Source: Cacajao melanocephalus (lineage: Eukaryota > Chordata > Mammalia > Primates > Pitheciidae). Taken from it: 64,000 nt of DNA. The notes beneath the pieces were generated by a model. That model saw only the letters and a list, made by a program, of their open reading frames with translations. It had not been told where the DNA came from and did not search any database. The stretch covers positions 124,001 through 188,000 of the forward strand of contig CAUYLG010039358.1 in NCBI GenBank assembly GCA_963573385.1, given 5' to 3'. Within the stretch, counting starts at the first letter, position 1, and every line of letters begins with the position of its first letter. Shown here in pieces: positions 55,427 through 64,000 of the stretch. Position numbers and translations under genes: made by a program.

Positions 55427-58400
55427 ATAAATTTGTTTTGCTAAAAAAAAAATAATAATAGCTTTGCCTTTTCCACCCACCCCCCACTCCCTTCTCTGGC
55501 TGAAGTGTTTACAAGATAGGTCTTTGATTCTGAATCCTATTGGCTAGTTGGCTATTTTTCTTCCTTAGGTGAGAGAGAAAGACTAGGGGAGGCTAGTTTG
55601 GGAATACCGTCCTTCTCCTAGATGGCATAAAACTCTGGAAAAGTCTTTTTCCTCGGCAGAATAGGATTTTCTTGTGGAGAAGGATCTTGGTGTATTTAAC
55701 AATGATCCTTTCTTCTTCCAGAGATACAGAAGGATCTTCCTCAGAGTCATTCACCAGGAGAACCTGGCAGACTTCCTGAGGTAAAGGTCATGAAATTGTG
55801 AAGTCCCCTAAGAATGTGTTCTTCTGCCAGAAATTTTTTACACTTATGCTCCTTCATGCTTATCTTCCAGCAGTTTGTCAAAGTTACCATTTAATTGTTC
55901 TTGTAAGTTTATAACACTAGCAGCTTTCCCTTCAGGGAAGCATATCTCAGCAGGGACTAGGTTCACCTGTCTCTCCAGATTTCTAGATGGCAGTTTGCTC
56001 TGCAGTTTTTGTAATCTGATGGTTCCAAGAAAAGTCATTGATTCTCACTTTGTCCAGCCGTTATTTTTCCTCTTGCAATGGCAGGAGTGATGACTTCTAA
56101 GCTATTTGCATGTAAAACTGAATTCAGAAGTCACCAAAAAGCCTTTTAATCATGTCTTTTCTTCTCTTTTGTCTCTATTTCAATTTTAGGCCTTTGAGAA
56201 ATTAAAAAATTAGCAGAAAATACGTTACTTTGTTTAAAAAGCTAAGACTTTAGGCATAAGGATCATAGATGTATACATACATATGGATATTATAAAGTGC
56301 CTAATTCCACTTAATCTGTAACTCCCTATCTCTCTGGAAAGTGAATTTTCTGGACAGTTAATTGATTTTCTGGAAAATATTTTTTGAAATTATGTGTCTG
56401 ACATCTTTTCCCAAAATGTGAAAAAAAATCAGTCTCCTTGAGTAGTATATATCAAACATAATTCATGCTTCTTTTGATGATTCAAGAGTTCAGATATAAT
56501 TATAATGTATGATCTAAGGCATTCTGTGAAAACCTCAGATCTTATTGGTCTTTATTTTGGCTTTACAGATCATCCTGTGTTTGCAAGTTCTTGGGTTGTC
56601 TTTCACATTATTTATTTTTTTTGTTCATTTCAGTTTTCAGTTGACACTTATTCATGTTGCTAGTTTGCTTCCGTCATGATAAAAGTTTTGAATTCTGTGT
56701 CTAAAATAAAGCACATCATTTTCCATATGTCCTTGAAAGTTATTTCATTAGCAAATTATACACTTTGAGATGTATATTTTGGCTACTAATGGATGCTTTT
56801 GCTTATTTTCATGTTCTTGACTTTGTCCTGAGTAAGTCAAATTATCCAGGTAAGAAACATCCAGATAAATGAGGCACTACAATTCATATCAGGAGCTGTA
56901 AGCAGCTTCAAATTCCTTGTGATATAAACAAAATAACTCTGAAGACATACAAAATAAACCTCTTATAATTATAGTTATTATCTAAAGCCCAAATATTAAT
57001 TTTGGATAATTTGCTTCATTATATTTTTGGAAATTAGAATATTTATGATTTATATTTGCAAACTGGTGTTATGGCTTTAATTAATGAAAATTATTTAACT
57101 TCTAGTCATTCAAAAAACTGTCATTTTCTCACAAGTATGTGTAAAATAAGTTTTCTATACTATCTTTTCAGGAATATTCAGACAGCAGAGGCATTGCCAA
57201 GCAGCACATCTTTAAACACACACTGGGCTCTCAGTGCCTGCTCAGATTTCCTTTGATTAATTAGAAGACAGGTGTGAATCTTGACTTCTTTAAAAGATAG
57301 TGTAACAGGATACTCAAATTCATTTTTTTAAAATTTTATTTCTGTTGGCAATGATTAGTTTTTCTAATATTCTCCATTTCCCTCATGTAATGAGGCTTTG
57401 TTAACAGCATCACTAAAGTCCACTAGGACTGAGATAATACTTGGTAAAAGGAGATGGATCCATATTAAATTGATGAGGAGCCAGAATGAAGGAGACTCTC
57501 AAGGTCAATTGTTCAACTAATGCAATTGGGGTTAGCATTCCAGGAAATACTTGGCTTTTGTTCTCAAAGATAATCACAAAATGCATCTGTAAGACTGATT
57601 TTAGAATTCCCTGATAACAGTACAGATTCATATTATAATCATAAGGGAAGCTCATTCACTTGAAAGCCAGCTGCGATGCATAATGGAGTTGGATTTTAGA
57701 GGGCCACTGATGGTGATCTCTTACTGCATCAGTACCTGCTGTGACCTTCAGTAAGGGAAGTACGTTCTTTGCCAGAAACCTTTGCATTCTTAGGTACATA
57801 ATGATCTAACACTTCTTAATTCAGTAATAGATGCACAGGTGTGATTTGAGGTTACTGAACAGTAAGAGACTGAGTCACCAGCATTATATTATGTGAGTCA
57901 TAGTTGGAAAAAATTTGCAGTTCACTCAACTCAGAAAGTTATGAGCCCAATTGCATCTGATTTCATAATTTTAGAGCATTAATCAGGCTTTTGCATATTT
58001 TTTGAGTGCCCATGAGTTTTTATTTCTGATTCCTTTAGAATGTAAATAAAGTGACTCCAGTTTTCCAATCCTCTTTGGTGTGTCTGTGTGGTCCTTTGGC
58101 ATATATTAAAGTTACATCAATTAACTGTTAACCTAAGTCCTTGTCCCTTAATAAAATAACACCAACCTTTGTTAAATAAACATGAACAGATTTTGAAATT
58201 AACTTGGAGTATATGTATTAAGGATAGTTCTGTAATCATTAGCTTAGCTTAGTTATATGTACTCTTAAGGTTTTATTTAGAGCTTATATTATGGTTTAGA
58301 ATAAAGAGTAAGTTTTAAAATGCCATCATACTCTTTCTTTATATCCAATATGTGTTGAAACATTTAAAAGGCTTTTGATTGATGATCCCTGTTACAAAAA

Positions 58401-58676
58401 AAAGTTTCTGATGATCTTAGGACACTCCCCACCCCTGCTACACCACCAATGGTTAGTCAAACCTTCCAAGTAGGTATTTGATTTCTTAAGTGGGACCAAA
58501 AGGAATCAGCCTGGTTGATCAAATGACTCAGTCAATAACAAGATCCGTGTCTCCACTCAAAATGGAAATAAGGCCTAGGAAGTCTGAGACTTGCCAAGGT
58601 CAATCTGTCATTGGCAGAACATTGTACTCTGTGTATGGCTATTCAAGCTAGCAGCGGGGTGTTTATTCCTGTATAT
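55427..58676. other. Mostly unique region, no recognised gene
   Basis: 55430-56160 is less AT-rich. It holds a 64-codon minus frame (55844-56038) of polar, Leu/Asn/Gln-rich sequence I do not recognise. On the plus strand, 55723-55780 is bounded by a pyrimidine tract plus AG and by GAG/GTAAAG, an exon-like pattern of only 58 bases. 56160-58676 is AT-rich with no assigned repeat; a weak MIR-like phrase lies near 57740-57760. Confidence 0.4.
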
Positions 58677-58686
58677 AAGAATCACA

Positions 58687-58959
58687 GGCCAGGTGCAGTG
58701 GCTTATACCTGTAATCTAGCACTTTGCAAAGGAGGTTGAGGAGAATGAATCACTTGAGGTCAAGAGTTCGAGACCAGCCTGGCCAACATGGTGAAACCCT
58801 GTCTACTAAAAATACAAAAATTAACTGAGCATGGTGGTATGTGCCTTAGTCCCAGCTACTTAGGAGGCTGAGGCAGGAGAATTGCTTGAACCCGGGAAGC
58901 GGAGGCTTCAGTGAGCTGAGATTTGCCACTGCACTTCAGCCTGGGTGACTGTGAGAACC
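58687..58959 (+). mobile_element. Alu (S-like), plus strand
   Basis: It begins GGCCAGGTGCAGTGGCTTAT at 58687 and ends GCCTGGGTGACTGTGAGA. TSD-like AATCACA occurs at 58680-58686 and at 59121-59127, beyond the purine tract, so the tract grew from the Alu A-tail. Confidence 0.9.
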
Positions 58960-59122
58960 AGAAAGAGAAAGAAAGAAAGAAGAAAGAGAGAGAGGAAGGA
59001 AGGAAAGAGGGAAGGAGGGAGGGAGGAAGGAAGGAGGGAAGGAAGGAGGGAAGGAGGGAAGGAAGGAAGGAGAGAAGGAGGAAGGAAGGAAGGAGGAATG
59101 AAGGAAGGAAGGAGAGAAGAAA
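58960..59122. repeat. Homopurine (GAAA/GGAA)n tract at an Alu tail
   Basis: 139 uninterrupted purines (58960-59098), one T at 59099, then 23 more purines. Units change from GAAA to GGAA/GGGA. Its open frames on both strands are low-complexity Lys/Glu/Gly/Arg or Ser/Pro/Leu/Phe and are not genes. Confidence 0.95.
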
Positions 59123-59127
59123 TCACA

Positions 59128-59814
59128 GTAAGAAAATACCTTCCTCTTTGCCCACTGGATGCTTTCCCTTTCACCTCTATAGCTGAGTCCAAACCTACAG
59201 AAAATATGAGGAATTTTTAATTCAATGATCATGATACTTATTCTTCAGTTGCATAATTCTTATAGATTCTTGCTATTAATCCCTAGAAATAAAGAGGCAG
59301 GTAATTGATCAGTATATTAGAAAATGCTTTATCATTTTAGAGAGTTGCAAATATTAATGTTAAAACTTCCTGATCAAGTTCTTTTTACTGTTTCTCAAAC
59401 TTTTTTTTTTCAAAAAATACATATTGAAAAGTTCAGTAGTTTTTATTCTAAATCATTTTTCATTTTTTACGAAGTGTATCTCAAGTATTTTTTTAAAGAA
59501 GGGTACATGGCATTACAGTTTCTTAGTTCTTGTAGTTTGCAAAAATATTTCTATTTTGTCCTTGCATTTGATTGATAATTGATTTCCTTATGTACTTTCA
59601 CAGTCCATGAAATTATATGTTTCTGTTTTAGATATTCATAAAAATATCTCTGCTTTTTAGACTTTTGTTCCCAGTATTATTGCAGATTTTGTTCTTCCTT
59701 TTTGTTCATCTTCCCATATTTTCACTGGGATTTTTAAAGAGTCAGAAGGTATTTAAATTTAGTTGCTTGTTTTGAATGGAATGTGTAGAATCAACATTGC
59801 AGTCTTATGCAGAG
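59128..59814. other. AT-rich DNA, no feature seen
   Basis: No repeat or gene is recognised; the 83-codon frame at 59324-59575 looks random. Confidence 0.45.
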
Positions 59815-60030
59815 GCATGGCTGTATGCTGTTCAGAAGAATGGGCTCTGGAAACTGGTTGCCTGGGCTTAAGTTCTGGCTCTTTCCCTCCCTTTTTTGAT
59901 GCTGTCTGAATCACTTAATCCAAGAGTCTTTGTCTGTAAAATGTGCAGATCCTAATAGCACTATTTTATAATTGTTTTAATGATTAAAAAATTATACATG
60001 CATTGCATCTACAAAATGCTTATTTTACAG
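59815..60030 (+). mobile_element. MIR
   Basis: Blocks GGGCTCTGGAAACTGGTTGC, TGGGCTTAAGTTCTGGCTC, TGAATCACTTAATCC and GTCTGTAAAATG follow the MIR consensus order. Confidence 0.85.
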
Positions 60031-61159
60031 AAATAATCAATGTTAGCTATTATGGAAAATGACATTCATGTTGGCTTGCATAAATTTTATGAACTTTATG
60101 CTTACTCAGAAAGACTATCTGATATGATGCCAAAATAACACACTGTAGTATTATTTCTCCACTTTATGTCTTTTTCTTCTTTCTCTTTTGCCTAAAGTGA
60201 TGTCAAACATATCACCTTTACAAATTCCTTTGACCAGCTGTGCTAGTATTTAAAAGTGATGATTTATGAAGTGACCACATGCCATCTTCTTTTGGAATAA
60301 ATATTTATGGAATCTTAGTTATCTCAGAGATAAAGAGAGAATGGGTAACCTGCCATGGTTTAATGCATCAGAAATACATTGATATTACCAGATATGGAGT
60401 GAGACATCTATTATATTCAGGTGAAGTTCATCTTTAAAGAGTAAGGTATTTTAGTAATTTTGAAAATCAAATAGAGAAACAAATTTAACTAGAAGTCTGG
60501 AAATATAGTTTGCACACCTCATATTACTAACTAACCCAGTTTGTAACTTTGTTTTATTCCGTTACTGACAACTGAACCCCTGCTCCCTGTACTTGGTGTT
60601 TTGAAAATGACTCAATAGGTTGTGCCTTGCACAGCAGCTTCTTTCAAGATACAGGTGTTTAGAATCTAGGGCAGTAAACACATTCAGCAGGTTCCAAAGT
60701 TAAGCTGAGTTTGTAAAGCCATCTGTAAACTGTAAAGGATCTGAAGCAGTGCTCATCTAAAGCAATAAAAATATTATAAATAAGTTATTTCCTATGAAAC
60801 CATCAGCACAAGGTAATCCAGAAAACACAAATCAACAATTTTATAAATAATATGTTAATATTTTAATAACATAATTTGAAATTCACAATAATGAAGAAAA
60901 GGGCAAAAAAAAAAAATCTAGGCATGACCTATTGATAAAATCAAAGAATTTGCAGTAGAGAATTCTTATGTACAATAATTATATTTGTAGCAGGATAGAA
61001 AAATATAACACATACTATAAATATTAAGTTTTCAGGATTTGTATTCTGTTTTAAGTTCAGCATTGAGTTGACTGAATTGGAAGCTGGGATTAGATTTACT
61101 TCAATTACTGTGTTTAGACAGAGTCTTATTTAGGAAATAAGAAAAAAAAGCATTAAATA
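60031..61159. other. AT-rich DNA, no assigned feature
   Basis: No gene, RNA or repeat was identified. Confidence 0.45.
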
Positions 61160-61880
61160 AATACAACTCCAAACCACAATGAGATACCACTTTATGCCAT
61201 TAGAATTGCTATAATAAAAAAGATAGATAATAACAACTGTTGGTGAGAATGCGGAGAAACTGGAAACTTCATAATTTGCTGGTGAGAGTGTATATTGGTG
61301 CAGCCACTTCGGAAAGCAGTTTGACAGTGCTTTATAGTGTTAAACTAGAGTCACCATATAACACAGCAATTTCACTCTTAGGTTGACCGTTCCCAAATTA
61401 AATAAAAACATATGTTACACAAAATTTGTATGTTAATGTTCATAACAGTATTATAATTCATAGTAGCCAAAAGCTAGACACAGCTCAAATGCACATTAAC
61501 GAATGAATAAACAAAACTGATATATCTATACAATGGAATACTACTCAGCAACAAAACAAAATAGAATGAATCATTGATGAACTGTACAACATGGATTACC
61601 TTGAAAAGATTATACTCAGTGAAAGAAGTCAGCTGCAAGAGACCACATTACATCATTCTATTTATATGAATTGGTCAGAATAGGCAAATCTATAGAGACA
61701 GAAAGTAGATTAGTGTTATGAGGGGCTAGGGACAGGAGAACAGGCAGTTTCTGCTAATTAGACTATGGTAGTCATTACATAATTCTGTGAATATACTAAA
61801 AATATTTGAATGTACACTTTAAGTTGGTGAAGTTTATGGTGTATGAATTATATATTGATGAAGATGTTTAAAAATATACT
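61160..61880 (+). mobile_element. L1M 3' end, plus strand
   Basis: The text AACCACAATGAGATACCACT near 61172, AATGGAATACTACTCAGCAA near 61532 and GAGGGGCTAGGGACAGGAGA near 61720 is the end of ORF2 and the 3' UTR of an old mammalian L1. It is 5'-truncated and non-coding. Confidence 0.85.
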
Positions 61881-62419
61881 TTTACAAACAAGTCAATTAT
61901 AGACACATTAGGCATATTTATTCACTATTATAAATTTCAATCTGAGAACAGACACTTAAGTAAAAAATCTTTATTTTTGTCTTGCCTGAATGAGCTAATA
62001 TCCAATGGTGATTTACTACAAAAGAAATAATGTTACTTTAGAGCTTAATTCAGCCTACTTATAGGCACTCAAAAAATTGCATTTTACTGACCTTAGACCT
62101 TTTACATTAAAATGTTTTTAGATCTACAACAGGGACATTAACTGTTTGGAGGGTTAAGTTTCTTTCTCCAGAAAAAAATGCAAGTGAATATAAATCACAA
62201 ATAATACACACAGTTTGAGAGTCTTGAAATTTATTGTGATAATTACTTAGTGTGAACTGATTCATCGTAATGACCGGTAATGATGACTCTACAAAATAAA
62301 ATCAGCAATCAAGATAAACATGCATATGAGTTCAGAATTTTGAGCCTATTTTAAAATTAGCATTGAGTCAATTAAAGGTGTTTGGTCCTTCAATGAAAAC
62401 AAACAACAAAAGAACAAAT
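61881..62419. other. AT-rich DNA, no assigned feature
   Basis: No gene or repeat is recognised. Confidence 0.4.
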
Positions 62420-62555
62420 GAGCACAAGTATAAACTCCATGAGGACAGACATTTTAAATTTATTTGTGCCTTTTTAAACTCAGTTTCTAATACAGTGTGT
62501 TGCACATAACACAAATTCAATATATTATTGTTTGATAAATTAATATGTGAATCCT
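62420..62555 (+). mobile_element. L2 3' end
   Basis: The series AAACTCCATGAGGACAGACA, then TAATACAGTGTGTTGCACAT and TTGTTTGATAAAT follows the L2 3' UTR pattern. It is diverged. Confidence 0.65.
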
Positions 62556-63205
62556 TCCCTGTATACATTAATTGGTTGATACTTCTGTCTATTGACAAGC
62601 CTAGGACTGAGCATTTCAACTTCTGTTTCATAAAGTCATGGGGTTCTTTAGATGTGCCACAGGGGTCAGACAACTGTCTTGTTGCTTTTATGTATACCAT
62701 CCTAGCTTGTTTGAAGAAGGAATTAAACGTAGTAATAATAGAGAAATGGCCTGAGAACAAGAACGAACTCCAGCCTCTGCACCACCAATTGGGAAATATG
62801 AATATTCCCTATGAATGATTCTAGCATTATACAGCATTTTTTCTTTTACTTGTTAGTATATGTGGAGTTGAAATGTAAACTGTTATTGGTTGCTAAAATA
62901 GTCATTGTGACGACTGTATCACATAGCTAGCATTGTTTTATATATTAGGTTTCTATATTATAAGCAAATAATACTAACAGAATTTACTATTACTAGAATG
63001 GAGGTCACAGTTAAGCATTTGAGAATATTTTAGAGTTGGCTGGTGGTCAATAGATTGACCAAAATTACAGAGAGACTGGAAATAAATTATCATGGGACAC
63101 GAGGGCATGTCTGCCATAATGTGATCACATTAATGCTGACTGAATACAAGCACAATCCTCTGTCAACAAATTTAGCATCATGAAAATTTACCGTGTGTAC
63201 TAGAA
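62556..63205. other. Unassigned sequence
   Basis: A 96-codon plus frame (62528-62818) and a 130-codon minus frame (62368-62760) overlap on opposite strands. Neither resembles a known family and both run into the L2 tail, so I treat them as chance. Confidence 0.4.
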
Positions 63206-63217
63206 AAGCAGTTATCA

Positions 63218-63536
<319 letters not shown>

Positions 63537-63548
63537 AAGCAGTTATCA

Positions 63549-64000
63549 TTAAATAACTTGTGTGTCTAAAAATTTTACGGCTTCAGTTTCCTCTCTGGTC
63601 AAATAAGACATGTTCAAAAAAATGATTCTAGCTCTGAGGTTCTTTTAATATAAAAAAAGTAGCCTGTTCATTATCACATCATGCAGATTTTTCCAAATAC
63701 ACGTCAGTCAGATTAATTAAAAATCTCACCACTCTGGAATACATGTATTACCAGCATTGGATTATGTTCTAATAATGTTAATGTTTGTTAATCTTCACTA
63801 AGTACATGTTCATCATAATTGCTCAATTTTAGTCTCTCCAGCTATAAAATGAAGGGATTTAGTTCTTTTCCCACTCTTCAATCGAGGTATGACAGTGTTA
63901 GTGTTATTTTTGTTTATTAATTAATTCACTTAACAGTGAGCAAGCATCTATTACGTATGAAGCACTTATTTCAGCTTGAGGAATACATTAGTAAAAAAGA
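63549..64000. other. AT-rich right edge, no feature seen
   Basis: No gene or secure repeat. The phrase CTCTCCAGCTATAAAATGAA near 63834 could be a trace of MIR. Confidence 0.4.

Noticed and set aside
58908..59232. Overlapping frames of 87-98 codons on both strands
   Set aside because: They are translations of the homopurine repeat and its complement, with low-complexity Lys/Glu/Gly/Arg or Ser/Pro/Leu/Phe content.
62368..62818. 130-codon minus frame and 96-codon plus frame overlapping each other
   Set aside because: They overlap an L2 tail and each other on opposite strands and resemble no known protein.

Overview
The window looks like primate, most probably human, nuclear DNA. It carries AluS and AluJ copies, several L1PA-type L1s, a MADE1 fragment, a Tigger1 copy, MaLR and ERVL LTRs, MIR and L2 relics, and long AT-rich unique stretches. 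I see no intact host protein-coding gene. Nearly every recognisable protein match belongs to a decayed transposable element. All family names come from reading the sequence against remembered consensus features, and element ends are approximate unless a target-site duplication (TSD) is quoted.

Layout. 1-1020 is unassigned but holds two exon-like segments. 1270-5960 is the decayed inside of a class I (gammaretrovirus-like) endogenous retrovirus on the plus strand: gag, protease, reverse transcriptase, RNase H, integrase and a possible env leader, with a MADE1 fragment inside it. 5993-11015 is an ERVL-type element on the minus strand: LTR, dUTPase, integrase, RNase H/RT and a probable gag tail, split by an Alu. 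Next come a twin-primed L1 (11.02-11.75 kb), an Alu, a 133-bp inverted repeat at 14.6-15.1 kb, an MLT1-type LTR, a deleted L1 with a 113-bp tandem array in its 5' region (16.4-19.1 kb), and an L1PA tail next to half an MST-type LTR. 19.7-26.5 kb is mostly AT-rich DNA with a MIR and an old L1 tail.

26.5-33.5 kb is an ancient L1M on the minus strand, interrupted by a Tigger1 transposase relic and by a second, separate 170-bp piece of the same Tigger region. 33.5-36.5 kb is an L1PA on the plus strand. 36.9-37.74 kb is an LTR plus leader on the minus strand with an 18-bp primer-binding site matching a tRNA-Leu 3' end. 38.8-44.4 kb is a nearly full-length L1PA on the minus strand with a perfect 14-bp TSD. 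45.4-45.7 kb is a MER2-like Tigger relative. 46-51 kb is L1M with two Alus. 51.1-55.4 kb is an L1PA on the plus strand with large internal deletions. The rest is mostly unique DNA with an Alu followed by a homopurine tract, MIR, L1M and L2 relics and a final Alu.

The elements do not work together as a system; the window is a layered record of insertions. I found no convincing undescribed functional system. The items most worth checking are the 133-bp inverted repeat, the duplicated Tigger fragment, the phase-matched exon-like pair at the left edge, and the inverted L1PA pairs.
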